A stretch of 64,000 bases of DNA. Source: Methanobrevibacter millerae (GTDB lineage Archaea; Methanobacteriota; Methanobacteria; Methanobacteriales; Methanobacteriaceae). Location: positions 1 through 64,000 of the forward strand of contig NZ_FMXB01000004.1 in the NCBI RefSeq assembly GCF_900103415.1, given 5' to 3'. The notes beneath the pieces are model-generated. The model did no database searches. It was not told the origin of the DNA and worked only from the letters and a program-made list of their open reading frames with translations. This document shows positions 1-9,366 of this stretch, piece after piece (within the stretch, counting starts at the first letter, position 1; each line of letters begins with the position of its first letter). The translations under genes were made by a program, and so were the position numbers.

Positions 1-382
1 TGTATTCTAAAGAAACATTGTCTTTTAGTATCATCCCATATATTGCTTGGCTGGTAGCAATATCTTTACGATTGATGGCTACAAAACCTACTGATGCGTA
101 AATTGAATATAGTAAGGAATTTTTAGGAATAATCCATGCACTGGAGTTATCTAATCCCCATTTTGTTATTGTTTTTTCTGTGTAATTAATATATTTTCCT
201 TGTGAGGTCATATCCTTAATACTTAAAAAAGGAATGTCTCCATCATAATAATCTGGATTAGAAGACTTTGGAGTTCCTCCTGCTTTACCTTCCTTAATTA
301 AATCACCCAACTTAACATTATCCCACTCATCATTAAATCCACTAAATCGTAATTTAGGTATTAATCTCTTTTTATTCATCAT
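1..382 (-). CDS. hsdS: Type I restriction specificity subunit HsdS, third copy (partial)
   Basis: This is the N-terminal ~127 residues of a third HsdS; the rest lies beyond the left window edge. Its first residues (MMNKKRLIPKLRF) match the start of the HsdS gene just upstream, after which the sequence diverges, as expected for a different target-recognition domain. Two ATG codons (382 and 379) follow an AGGTG ribosome binding site. HsdS subunits choose the DNA target of a type I methyltransferase/endonuclease. The gene sits 12 nt after the preceding hsdS and shares a 77-bp perfect repeat with it, so it could be an expressed third gene or a silent donor cassette. Its C-terminus cannot be judged here. 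Confidence 0.85.
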   Translation of the reverse strand, partial: MMNKKRLIPKLRFSGFNDEWDNVKLGDLIKEGKAGGTPKSSNPDYYDGDIPFLSIKDMTSQGKYINYTEKTITKWGLDNSSAWIIPKNSLLYSIYASVGFVAINRKDIATSQAIYGMILKDNVSLEY

Positions 383-420
383 AAACACCTGATTTTAAAC
401 AAACATTTGTTGGAGTAAAC
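344..420. repeat. 77-bp direct repeat, copy 1 (hsdS2/hsdS3 junction)
   Basis: This copy is identical to 1586-1662. It covers the last codons of hsdS2, the intergenic ribosome binding site and the first ~12 codons of hsdS3. The period between copies is 1242 bp, one hsdS gene length. Recombination between the copies would delete or duplicate one specificity gene. Confidence 0.95.
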
Positions 421-1624
421 TTTTCTTAAACATTGAAATTTTGGAATTTTGTTTTTTTATTGTATTTATTTTTAAATCTAAATCAGATAAGAAATCTGCA
501 ATTTTTTTCTGTTCTTCATATTGGGGTAAATTTATTTTAAATGATTCTATTTCCTTTTTACTAATATTCGGTTGAGCTCCAGCAACCAATGTTTTCTGTA
601 ATTCTCGTTTGAAAGAATTACTGAGAGTATATTGAACTAAAAAAGGATAATATAATTTTGGAGATGTCTTTTTAAACAATCCTACTCGTTGGTTTATGTA
701 TGATTCATGTTCTAAATCATAAACTGCGACTTTACCTGTTGTTGCTCCAGACATTGCAATAATAAGTTCACCTTTTTTAATAATGAAATCAGAATCATTG
801 TCTAGTTTGTCATAATATACTAAATCATCCAATATTACAGAATTATTTGAAGATATATTGGAAATTCTAACTATCGGCATTCCTTCTTCTTTAAAAAGTT
901 CACTTTTGAATGCATAACCCCCATTAAGTGAAATTATGTCTTTTAATTGTAATTGTTCCCAATTCTCACTAAAATTGCTATTCTCATCTTTAAATCTTAA
1001 TTTCTGTGCGAAAATCTGTTGGATCAGATATTTCTTGAAATCTACATATGCCTTGCATTTTTTTTCGAGTATTTCAATTTTATTATCAATTTTTAAAATA
1101 AAATTACTTATTTTCTGTTGTTCTTTAATTGAAGGTAAATTCACATTAATTTTTGATAAATCTCTCAAGGAAATTGATTCGTATGCAGTTACATTAATTC
1201 TTTTCTTAAAATCTTTAATAAAGATAGGAGTATTGAAATATGTTTCTAAAAAATAAGGATTTTCAGATGTTTTAATAATTGCAACACTACTCCTAAATGT
1301 ATATTCATTATTATAATCTTTTATAACCGCAGTTCTACATGTACTCCCAATTATTGTTAATAATACATCTCCATTTTCAATTTTATATTTTTTATGAAGT
1401 TTATTGTAATCTTCATGTGATATTTGTTGTGAATCATCACTTATATGTATTTTACCATTAAACACATCCTTAGAACTTAATAAATAAACTCCATCATCTA
1501 CAATTTTATGACTTGCATGAGTACCATCCTTAATTTTTGAAATGTCTGATAAACTTATACATTTCCATTCATCATCAAATCCAGCAAATCGTAATTTAGG
1601 TATTAATCTCTTTTTATTCATCAT
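395..1624 (-). CDS. hsdS: Type I restriction specificity subunit HsdS, second copy
   Basis: This is a specificity subunit of about 409 residues with the usual two target-recognition domains. Each domain ends in a conserved helix block (FKKYLIQQIFAQKLRF in the middle, FKKSLLQQMFV at the C-terminus). It would bind HsdM and read two half-sites of the DNA target. I chose ATG 1624 (or 1621). A GTG at 1630 is possible, but it lies inside the AGGTG ribosome binding site itself. The gene is 12 nt downstream of hsdS1 in the same operon. Its recognition domains differ from those of hsdS1 (different N-terminal sequence after PKLRF), so the two copies should direct different methylation. Confidence 0.93.
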   Translation of the reverse strand: MMNKKRLIPKLRFAGFDDEWKCISLSDISKIKDGTHASHKIVDDGVYLLSSKDVFNGKIHISDDSQQISHEDYNKLHKKYKIENGDVLLTIIGSTCRTAVIKDYNNEYTFRSSVAIIKTSENPYFLETYFNTPIFIKDFKKRINVTAYESISLRDLSKINVNLPSIKEQQKISNFILKIDNKIEILEKKCKAYVDFKKYLIQQIFAQKLRFKDENSNFSENWEQLQLKDIISLNGGYAFKSELFKEEGMPIVRISNISSNNSVILDDLVYYDKLDNDSDFIIKKGELIIAMSGATTGKVAVYDLEHESYINQRVGLFKKTSPKLYYPFLVQYTLSNSFKRELQKTLVAGAQPNISKKEIESFKINLPQYEEQKKIADFLSDLDLKINTIKKQNSKISMFKKSLLQQMFV

Positions 1625-1662
1625 AAACACCTGATTTTAAACAAACATTTGTTGGAGTAAAC
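1586..1662. repeat. 77-bp direct repeat, copy 2 (hsdS1/hsdS2 junction)
   Basis: This is the partner of 344-420, identical over 77 bases. It spans the last codons of hsdS1, the gap and the first codons of hsdS2. Such perfect identity beside divergent recognition domains points to recent duplication or ongoing gene conversion. Confidence 0.95.
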
Positions 1663-2863
1663 CTTTTTTAAATTCTTGCATATTTTTTAAATTATTATCA
1701 ATAGAAGAAATCTTATTATCTACACTAGACATTAAATTAACAATTTTTACTTGTTCTTCTTTTGAAGGATATTGTATTTTAAAATTTCTAATTTCTTTTA
1801 ATGCCAATTTTGGTTGGGCATTATTAGTTTGAACAGCTATAATTCTATTCTGAATCATTGTTGTATTTAAATAATATTGTAAATAATCAATGTTAATTTT
1901 GATTTCTGAGATCCTGTTCGCATTTTCAGTTAAATTAGCTTTATCTAAACACTTAGGGACTTTTTTTACCAAACCTAATGTTCCTGCAACAGATATTATT
2001 AAATCATTATAATCAACAATATAATTTTTTATTTGAGGATAGATTTCAGCTGGAACATATTGATATGTACTTAAATCTTCAAAATCATTATTCATATTAG
2101 AAACAGTTATGTAAGGATGATTATTTGGTTCATTAATCAATGAAGAACCTTTTGGCATTCTTTTACCACCAGTAACTTTGGAAATATCTTTTAATTTAAC
2201 ACTTAGCCATTCATCATCAAAATCAAATCTTAATTTCTGTGTGAAAATTTGTTGCATCAAATACTTTTTGAAATCTAAATATGACTGATATTGGTTTTCT
2301 AACAAATCAATTTTCTTATTAACAGTAATTAAAAATTTAGATAATTTTTCTTGTTCTTTTGTATTAGTAGGTAAAATGTGTTTGGTGTTAAAAAAATCAT
2401 TTACAGCAATATTTAACAAACCATGATTCCTAGCACCTTCAACAGCAATTTTATAAATCTCTTTATACCACTTATCTGTTTCAAAATATTCTTTTAACAA
2501 ATCAGAGTTCATTTTCTCATTAATTTTGAAACAAATATATAAGGTAGAGATTGCCCCATTTTCATAATTATCTAATCGTTTCACTGCCCCATATGGATAA
2601 CCATTAGAATAACTTTTATTATAAGCAAATTCTCCTTTATTCAACAAATAATAATTTATCAGACTATCACTTGCTACAATTTTATTAAAATATTCGATTT
2701 GATCTACTAAACCATATTGGGCAGAAATAGTCAATGGTCTATCAGTTTCTAATGATTTATTTTTTCTAGTGATTCTTTCAGAAATCTCATTTAATTTAAA
2801 AGATTTCCATTCTTCATTAAATCCACTAAATCGGAGTTTAGGCACTAATTTTTCATTTTCCAT
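1637..2863 (-). CDS. hsdS: Type I restriction specificity subunit HsdS, first copy
   Basis: This is a 408-residue specificity subunit directly downstream of hsdM (12-nt gap). It starts MENEKLVPKLRFSGF, has a central conserved block FKKYLMQQIFTQKLRF and ends FKKGLLQQMFV, so two recognition domains of about 180 residues can be placed. Being next to hsdM, it is the copy most likely to be translated best. The central block DNA (about 2226-2285) resembles that of hsdS2 (about 998-1050). That gives a second place where half-gene swaps by homologous recombination could occur. Confidence 0.94.
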   Translation of the reverse strand: MENEKLVPKLRFSGFNEEWKSFKLNEISERITRKNKSLETDRPLTISAQYGLVDQIEYFNKIVASDSLINYYLLNKGEFAYNKSYSNGYPYGAVKRLDNYENGAISTLYICFKINEKMNSDLLKEYFETDKWYKEIYKIAVEGARNHGLLNIAVNDFFNTKHILPTNTKEQEKLSKFLITVNKKIDLLENQYQSYLDFKKYLMQQIFTQKLRFDFDDEWLSVKLKDISKVTGGKRMPKGSSLINEPNNHPYITVSNMNNDFEDLSTYQYVPAEIYPQIKNYIVDYNDLIISVAGTLGLVKKVPKCLDKANLTENANRISEIKINIDYLQYYLNTTMIQNRIIAVQTNNAQPKLALKEIRNFKIQYPSKEEQVKIVNLMSSVDNKISSIDNNLKNMQEFKKGLLQQMFV

Positions 2864-2875
2864 AATAATCCATCT

Positions 2876-4408
2876 TTAAAATTTTGGTGTTCTAATACCT
2901 AATTCTTCACAGTATTTTTTGATTTCAGCATCTACTTCATCCATTTCTTTGGATATTCTTTCTAATTCATCACATACTTCATCTAAATCAACTGGTTCTT
3001 CTTCTTCAAAAGTATCGACATATCTAGGAATGTTTAAATTGAAATCGTTTTCTTCAATTTCTTCTAAACTTGCTTTATGTGAGTATTTTTCGATTTCTTC
3101 ACGATTAGCATAAGTATTAACAATTTTTTCAATGTCTTCTGCTCTTAATTTATTTTGGTTTTTAACTTTTTCAAAGTCTTTACTTGCATCTATGAATAAT
3201 ATGTCCTGATCATCTTCCCTGCATTTTTTAAAGATTAAAATACATGTTGGAATGGAAGTTCCATAAAATAGATTTGCAGGCAATCCTATTACTGCGTCTA
3301 AGTAATTTTTTTCTCCTACCAAATATTCACGGATTTTACCTTCTGCTGCTCCTCTGAATAATACTCCATGAGGCAACACAATTGCCATTGTTCCGCTTTC
3401 ATTTAATTGGTAAATCATATGTTGCACGAAAGCATAATCTGCTTTACTTTTAGGTGCTAATTTACCATAAGCGCTGAATCTACTGTCCATTTCCATTTCT
3501 TTGCTTGCACTCCATTTTGCAGAGAATGGAGGATTCGCAACTACAGCGTCAAATCTCATTTCTTTGTGTTGTGGGTCTTCTAATGTATCTCCTTGCTTTA
3601 TATCAAATTTATCATATTTGACTCCATGCAATATCATATTCATTCTAGCTAAGTTGAATGTTGTAGTGTTTAGTTCTTGTCCATAGTAGTTTGCTACTTT
3701 TGCTTCTTTTGAAATTCTTAATAGTAATGAACCTGAACCACAAGTAGGGTCATACACATTCTTTATTCTATCTTTTCCAAGTGTTACAACTTTAGCTAGA
3801 ATTTTTGATACCTCTTGTGGAGTATAAAATTCTCCCGCTTTTTTTCCTGCTTCAGATGCAAATTGGCTAATTAAATATTCATATGCATCTCCTAGAATGT
3901 CTGATTCTTCATTATCAAATTCAAAGTCAATATCATTTAATAATAACAATACATCAGATATTTTTTGGTTTTTATCTCCATCTTTTTTACCTAATTTTGT
4001 TGAATCTAAATCTACATCATCAAATAGGTTATCAAAATCATCTTCACTTTCATGTCCTTGTGAAGAATTAGTTATATCATTAAAAGCTTGTTTTAAATCA
4101 TTCCTGATGGTTTGATTAGTTTTACATTTTTCTATAATTGAGCTAAATAAATATTCTGGATTGATAAAGTAACCTAATGTATTTACACTATCTTCTTTAA
4201 GATCTTTTTTCCATTCTTCATCTTCACATGCTTCTTGGAATGTAACTTCATCTAGTTTCAATTCTTCATTTAGGTAGTTTTCTTGTTTTTCTGATAAATA
4301 ACGATAAAATATAAATCCTAAAATATAGTTTTTATATTCATTCGCATCCATATTTCCTCTTAATTCATCTGCAACTGCAAATAATTTTGTTTCCAAGTTT
4401 GTAACCAT
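2876..4408 (-). CDS. hsdM: Type I restriction-modification DNA methyltransferase HsdM
   Basis: This 510-residue N6-adenine methyltransferase subunit has an N-terminal HsdM helical domain and then the catalytic domain. GEFYTP lies near residues 192-197, the SAM-binding motif DPTCGSGS near 220-228 and the catalytic NPPF motif at 292-295. With HsdS it methylates the host target, and with HsdS and HsdR it forms the restriction complex. ATG 4408 is preceded by GGTGA. The gap to hsdR is 8 nt, so hsdR, hsdM and the hsdS genes read as one transcript. Length and motifs are those of an intact enzyme. Confidence 0.96.
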   Translation of the reverse strand: MVTNLETKLFAVADELRGNMDANEYKNYILGFIFYRYLSEKQENYLNEELKLDEVTFQEACEDEEWKKDLKEDSVNTLGYFINPEYLFSSIIEKCKTNQTIRNDLKQAFNDITNSSQGHESEDDFDNLFDDVDLDSTKLGKKDGDKNQKISDVLLLLNDIDFEFDNEESDILGDAYEYLISQFASEAGKKAGEFYTPQEVSKILAKVVTLGKDRIKNVYDPTCGSGSLLLRISKEAKVANYYGQELNTTTFNLARMNMILHGVKYDKFDIKQGDTLEDPQHKEMRFDAVVANPPFSAKWSASKEMEMDSRFSAYGKLAPKSKADYAFVQHMIYQLNESGTMAIVLPHGVLFRGAAEGKIREYLVGEKNYLDAVIGLPANLFYGTSIPTCILIFKKCREDDQDILFIDASKDFEKVKNQNKLRAEDIEKIVNTYANREEIEKYSHKASLEEIEENDFNLNIPRYVDTFEEEEPVDLDEVCDELERISKEMDEVDAEIKKYCEELGIRTPKF

Positions 4409-4416
4409 TGTTTCAC

Positions 4417-7209
4417 CTATTCAAAATTAAACATATCAAATATTGCTAAAATTTCATCTTTAACTTTTCTAATTTTTGCTTTCCTATCTTTATATTTCAA
4501 AGTTTTATCTTTAAATGCTTCTCTAATTAATTGTTCATCTAATTTTTCAGAAAATTCGTATTCACTTAATAAATCACGTGTAACCTCTTCTATTAATTCC
4601 TCCTCATCAATTAAATCACATATGGCTTGTCTTTTTTCATTTTGAATAAATGTATCGAATTCCTCTTTAATATTCAGACCTTTACCTCTTATGTGATTTA
4701 GTTCATAGTCCATGAATTTTTCCATTAATTTAATCTTACTTCTTAAATTAACGGTGTTTTCCATCATTTTAACAATTCTTTCTCTTTCTTTATCATAATT
4801 ATCTTTTATATTCATGTTTTCAAGTAATTCAAGAATATAATCTACATTAATCTTGTCATTTCTAAGCAGATCCAATTCAAAATCAATATCATCCAATATT
4901 GATATTCCTCCAGCACCATATCCTCCATCAGTGCCGGTTTCTTTTATATTTAAATAAGCTCCTGTGAAATCTTCATATTCCTGTTCATCAATGTTTAAAT
5001 CGTTAAAACTAAATTCTACAAATGTTTCTAATTTATTTTTTGTTTTAATAAGTTTTTTAAATGCTAATACAAAATCTTTCTTTTTACTTTCACTTTGAAG
5101 ATTATAAGCATCCTGAGCTGTTTGAACTAGCTCATATAATCTATCTAAATCCTCATTAAATCTTTTTACAAGGGCTTTGTAAGTTGGCAGAAGAATATCT
5201 TCTGATGGTGCATTATTTGAGAATAAAGCTATTGCTTCATCAACTTTTTCCTGAAGCGGCCTATAACATACAATATTCCCATGAGATTTACGAGGATTAC
5301 AGATTCTATTTGTTCTGGAAAATGCTTGTAACAATCCATGATATTCAAGGTTTTTATCGACATATAATGTATTTAGTAACTTACTGTCAAAACCAGTTAA
5401 AAACATGTTTATAACTAATAGTAAATCTATTTCACGATTTTTCATTCTTTTACATACGTCCCGATGGTATTCTCCCATAGTTTCTGTATCGAAGTTAGTT
5501 CCAAACATTTCATTGTAATCTACCATATATTCATCTAATAATTCTTGTGAATGCTTTTCCCTATCATCAAAATTCTCATTAGGTGCATATGTAAAGATTG
5601 TAGCTATTTTAAAATTTAAGTTCCTTTCTTTTATTTTTTCTTTAAATAATTTATAATAGTCGTGAATGAATCCTGTTGGATTATCTTTAGTTTTTTGAGA
5701 AACTGCAAAAATAGCATTAAATTCACTGTCTTTTGTTTTTACATTATAGCTATCCAAGATATGATCAACGATTAAATTTAATCTGTCTTTATGTGCATAA
5801 GCTTCATTAATTTTAATGGAGTGTACTTTCTCATCAATGACGCCCTCTTTAATTTTTAATGTGTTATAGTAATCTATTGAGAATCCTAACACATTATAAT
5901 CAGCTATTGCATCTTTAATCATATAAGTGTGTAATCTCTCACCGAATATTGTTTTAGTAGTCTTATGGCCCATTGCATTTTCTTCAAATATTGGAGTTCC
6001 TGTAAAACCATAAGATAAACTATTTTTAAAGAAATTACTTATATCTTGCTGCATTTTGCCAAATTGACTTCTATGACACTCGTCATAAATAAAAATGATA
6101 TTTTTATCTCTAATTTTTTCTAATTTTTTACTAGTATGTTTTCTATTTACTGCAATAGCTAATTTTTGGATGGTAGTTGTGATAAGTGGATTTTTATCAC
6201 TTAAAAGATTTTTAACTAATGCTCCAGTATGTTCCGATGTTCCAACACATTTAGGGCAGAATTTATTGAATTCCTTATTAGTTTGATCATTTAAGTCTCG
6301 TCTATCAACAACAAATATAACTTTATAAATAGAGGGTTCTTCAGCTAATAATTGGCTGACTTTGAAAGACGTTAATGTTTTACCACTACCAGTAGTGTGA
6401 TATACATATCCATTCTTTTTATTTTCTAATGCTTGAGTTAATACTGCATCTACAGCATATTTTTGATATGCTCTTAAAACCATGAGCTCTTTTGTGGATT
6501 CATTTAATACCATGAATTTAGAAATCATTTTAGCAATATTGCATTTCTCTAGAAAGTCTTCTGTAAATTCATTTAGTGGGTAAATGTTATTATTGTCTTT
6601 ATCTTTCCAATAGAATGTGTATCCGAAATCAACATCGTTAGGCCTACCATTAGCAAAATATTTTGTATATAATCCATTACTTACAATGAAGATTTGAATA
6701 TAACCAAATAAATTCTTATATGATGTTTTCATGTATCTTTTAACTTGATTAAAAGCTTCAGATATTGCTATTGACCTTCTTTTGAGTTCAACTTGAACCA
6801 ATGGCAATCCATTAATTAATATAGTAACATCATAACGGTTTTCATGTGTTCCTCTCATAGTAATTTGGTTAGATACTTGAAAGATATTTTTACACCAATC
6901 TTTTTGATTTAAAAATTTAATTGACACTGACATTTCATTGTCTCTTTTTATCGTGTATTCATCTCTTAGTTTGTCTGCTTTGTCGAATACTGAACCTGAA
7001 TCTAAATAAATGAGTATTCTTTCAAATTCATCATCAGTTAATGGTTTTCCATTGAGTTCTTTCTTATTTAATTTTTCTAATTGAATTTTAAAGTTTGCAT
7101 TCAATTCTTCTTCATTTTTTATTTTAATAAATTCATATCCCATTCCTTGAAGTTGTTTGATGAATTTATCTTCAAGCATTTTTTCACTTTCGACATCAAC
7201 TGGCATCAT
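4417..7209 (-). CDS. hsdR: Type I restriction endonuclease subunit HsdR
   Basis: This 930-residue restriction and translocation subunit carries an N-terminal PD-(D/E)xK nuclease site (D127, then E141-L-K143). A superfamily 2 helicase motor follows, with Walker A TGSGKT at 273-278 and Walker B DECH at 376-379. The C-terminal part is helical and would bind the methyltransferase core. The protein cleaves unmodified DNA after ATP-driven translocation. ATG 7209 is followed by a second ATG and preceded by AGGAG. It is the first gene of the operon, so the promoter should lie in the AT-rich 7210-7300 stretch. No frameshift is visible. Confidence 0.96.
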   Translation of the reverse strand: MMPVDVESEKMLEDKFIKQLQGMGYEFIKIKNEEELNANFKIQLEKLNKKELNGKPLTDDEFERILIYLDSGSVFDKADKLRDEYTIKRDNEMSVSIKFLNQKDWCKNIFQVSNQITMRGTHENRYDVTILINGLPLVQVELKRRSIAISEAFNQVKRYMKTSYKNLFGYIQIFIVSNGLYTKYFANGRPNDVDFGYTFYWKDKDNNNIYPLNEFTEDFLEKCNIAKMISKFMVLNESTKELMVLRAYQKYAVDAVLTQALENKKNGYVYHTTGSGKTLTSFKVSQLLAEEPSIYKVIFVVDRRDLNDQTNKEFNKFCPKCVGTSEHTGALVKNLLSDKNPLITTTIQKLAIAVNRKHTSKKLEKIRDKNIIFIYDECHRSQFGKMQQDISNFFKNSLSYGFTGTPIFEENAMGHKTTKTIFGERLHTYMIKDAIADYNVLGFSIDYYNTLKIKEGVIDEKVHSIKINEAYAHKDRLNLIVDHILDSYNVKTKDSEFNAIFAVSQKTKDNPTGFIHDYYKLFKEKIKERNLNFKIATIFTYAPNENFDDREKHSQELLDEYMVDYNEMFGTNFDTETMGEYHRDVCKRMKNREIDLLLVINMFLTGFDSKLLNTLYVDKNLEYHGLLQAFSRTNRICNPRKSHGNIVCYRPLQEKVDEAIALFSNNAPSEDILLPTYKALVKRFNEDLDRLYELVQTAQDAYNLQSESKKKDFVLAFKKLIKTKNKLETFVEFSFNDLNIDEQEYEDFTGAYLNIKETGTDGGYGAGGISILDDIDFELDLLRNDKINVDYILELLENMNIKDNYDKERERIVKMMENTVNLRSKIKLMEKFMDYELNHIRGKGLNIKEEFDTFIQNEKRQAICDLIDEEELIEEVTRDLLSEYEFSEKLDEQLIREAFKDKTLKYKDRKAKIRKVKDEILAIFDMFNFE

Positions 7210-7543
7210 GAAAACTCCTAATCTTTATATTATTATTTATTATAATTAACATATTATAATGATTATTATTTATGTTTAAATTGGGACAACAAATTTCATT
7301 GTTGATTTTTTTGATTTTACATAACATTTTTTCTCTAGTTTAAATAGTATTGTATCATTATAAAAATCTATGAATTAAATATTAAAAATAAAAAACATGA
7401 TTTAAGAATTAAAAAATATGAATAAAACTAAAATACAATCAAATATAATATTTAATTAACATCTAAAATCCAATTAATCCAATATAATCCTATAAAAAAC
7501 TACCTATAATCCTAAACTAATGAATTTAAACCAACATTAAAAA
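7210..7543. other. AT-rich intergenic stretch
   Basis: About 330 bases are almost pure A/T between hsdR and the next minus-strand gene. The part nearest hsdR must hold its promoter, and several TATA-like runs (TTTATATTATT near 7215-7225) fit. I see no open frame or strong hairpin in it. Confidence 0.6.
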
Positions 7544-7954
7544 TCAATCAAGACCAATATTTCTTTCTTCTTCAATAATTTCTTGCTCAACCAGACCATA
7601 CTTTATTCTCTTCAACAAGTCATCAAAATAATATTTAAGTGATAACATTAATTCAACTTCTTCATTCCATTCAGATATTTCATTATCAAGCACTTTCTTC
7701 CATTCTTGATAGTCGATATTTATCTCAGCAAATTCTTCTTTATTAATTTTTTCTAAAATTAAAAAATAGTTAATTCTAATATCTTCTCTTATCTTCTGAA
7801 GTTCAGTATAGTTATTGATTAGATTATCAATTCTATAATTAATTAGTTCAATTCTTGCTTTATCATATCTTATTTTCATTTCTCTAAATGCATCTAAGAC
7901 AACATGTTCATCAGCATTTAATTCATCATAGGACTTGATTTTATCTTTATGCAT
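7544..7954 (-). CDS. Hypothetical protein, charged and largely helical (136 aa)
   Basis: I do not recognise a family. The protein is short, rich in Glu, Lys, Asp and Ile, and has long heptad-like stretches (about residues 25-120) that suggest a coiled coil. It has no signal peptide or membrane segment. The start is secure: GGTGAT lies 3 nt before ATG 7954. A 23-bp palindrome sits just upstream of the ribosome binding site and could be an operator. It stands alone between the restriction operon and a transposase relic, so its neighbours say only that it lies in a mobile, defence-rich stretch. Confidence 0.7.
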   Translation of the reverse strand: MHKDKIKSYDELNADEHVVLDAFREMKIRYDKARIELINYRIDNLINNYTELQKIREDIRINYFLILEKINKEEFAEINIDYQEWKKVLDNEISEWNEEVELMLSLKYYFDDLLKRIKYGLVEQEIIEEERNIGLD

Positions 7955-7964
7955 TTAATCACCT

Positions 7965-7987
7965 ACTTACTTATTTAATAAGCAAGT
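7965..7987. promoter_or_regulatory. 23-bp palindrome, candidate operator
   Basis: The arms ACTTACTTATT and AATAAGCAAGT are complementary except for one pair, with a single T between them. It lies 10 nt upstream of the ATG at 7954, over the expected transcription start and ribosome binding site region. That position suits a dimeric repressor, or a hairpin in the leader. Confidence 0.4.
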
Positions 7988-8350
7988 ATTTAATTCTTTT
8001 TAGACATTTTGAATTAATTGATAAAAATCTTCATTAATGAATTTTTTTAAAAATTATTTATAGTTGAAACAAGATAAATTTCTGAAAAATTTATGATAAA
8101 TGACTGTAAAAAATTTAACTGACATATTTATTTCTATTTGAGATTTATTTTGATTATGGAGAATATCGTTAGAAATTTTCTAGAACACATGTTAGAATAG
8201 TTTGGTTAGATTAAATTGAACAAAAAATATATAATTTATAAGTAAACAATGAATATCTTTCAAAAAACAAGAAAAAATATGAAAAGAATATTACATAATT
8301 ATATTGATAAATACTACACACATACTTGAGAAATCAAAGAACAGAAATTA

Positions 8351-8760
8351 ATGCACACAAAAATTTCATATGCATCATATGGATTAAAAACTGAAATTAT
8401 ATACAAGCAATTTGACCTTAATATCTCAAGACCAAGCACATATTTACATGAAAAAGAATTATCGCCACAATACATCAACAAAAAGAACAAAAAATTAAAT
8501 AAAATCAAAAGATTAAAAATAGAACCTATCAATTACTACTATTACTAGAGGAATTTATAAAGATTAGTAAGAAAATTTATGTTAAATTGGCCTTAATTGA
8601 TGCCCATACAAAAATAATAATCAATGACGAATTAATTCCAAAAGATTAATTCAACAATGAATAATTCGATTCATAAATTTTTACAATACCGCAAATATGA
8701 TTTAATAGTAAAAAAATGTTTTAGGTAAAATCTAAAGAAATCAACAAAGAATTAGACGCC
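8351..8760 (+). pseudogene. Decayed DDE-type transposase fragment
   Basis: Two adjoining frames read like the start and middle of a transposase. The first is a 65-residue frame from ATG 8351, ending at 8548. The second is shifted, from 8551 to 8649, and contains YVKLALIDAHTKIIINDEL, which resembles the strand carrying the first catalytic Asp of DDE transposases. Several stops follow and the signal fades by about 8760. I see no terminal inverted repeats. This is a family-level resemblance from memory. The upstream sequence 7988-8350 shows nothing I can identify. Confidence 0.4.
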
Positions 8761-8781
8761 CTTCATTTTTTTTTAAAAACT

Positions 8782-8790
8782 TTTATATAC
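8782..8790 (+). promoter_or_regulatory. TATA box of a leaderless promoter
   Basis: TTTATATAC ends about 23 nt before ATG 8813 (31 nt start to start). The expected transcription start therefore falls at or just before the ATG. This supports ATG 8813 as the true start of the following small gene. Confidence 0.6.
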
Positions 8791-8812
8791 GTAAATAATA
8801 CAATTTATAATC

Positions 8813-9167
8813 ATGTTTGAATCAGATTATAATAAATGGTTAATAGAAAAAAGTAAAATTAAAAATTTTGATAAAATATCAGAAGAAGTTAAAAAAGGAA
8901 ATTTATAAAGCAGAACAAGAATTAACTGACAATGAAGAATTTGATTTAATTGAAATTATTATTAATGAACGTGAGGGACATCCTCCTGAATATAAATATA
9001 CTTTTACATGGATAGGTTATGATAAAGAACTTGAAAGAGGTGCAGAAGAGATGGGATGTACAGTAGAACAAGCAGAAGAGATTGTTGAGAGAGCAGGTCA
9101 TGAAATGATGAATGAGATACTTGGAGAATTCATCCCTCTTGGAGATAATGATGAAATAATTGTTTAA
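8813..9167 (+). CDS. Small acidic hypothetical protein, frame broken in an A6 run
   Basis: From ATG 8813 a frame runs 31 codons to a TAA at 8906-8908. The next frame is open from before that point to 9167. Taking one A out of the A6 run at 8891-8896 joins them into one ~117-residue protein (MFESDYNKWLIEK...ISEEVKK then EIYKAEQELTDNEEF). Only the TATA box upstream of 8813 fits a promoter, whereas a start at the TTG at 8868 has neither a promoter nor a ribosome binding site. The joined protein is acidic with helices (EQAEEIVERAGHEMM) and no known motif. Either the gene is a fresh pseudogene or the run is a sequencing error; programmed shifting is less likely. Confidence 0.55.
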
Positions 9168-9366
9168 TTCAATCGAATCTTCTTTTTATTTCTTAAATAT
9201 ATTAAATTTAAATAATTATTTGATTTATATATAAATAATCAAATATATTCTATACATTGTCATAATTTGACATAGATATTGATATTAGTAAAAATATATT
9301 TTGATAGTAGAACTTATTGGGTAACTTTAAATTAAATATTAAATATACTAATAAGTAGGTGAAATC

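Noticed and set aside
8868-9167. A 99-codon gene starting at TTG 8868
   Set aside because: The TATA box, the spacing and the open frame from ATG 8813 fit a longer gene with one extra A in a run. The TTG has no ribosome binding site.
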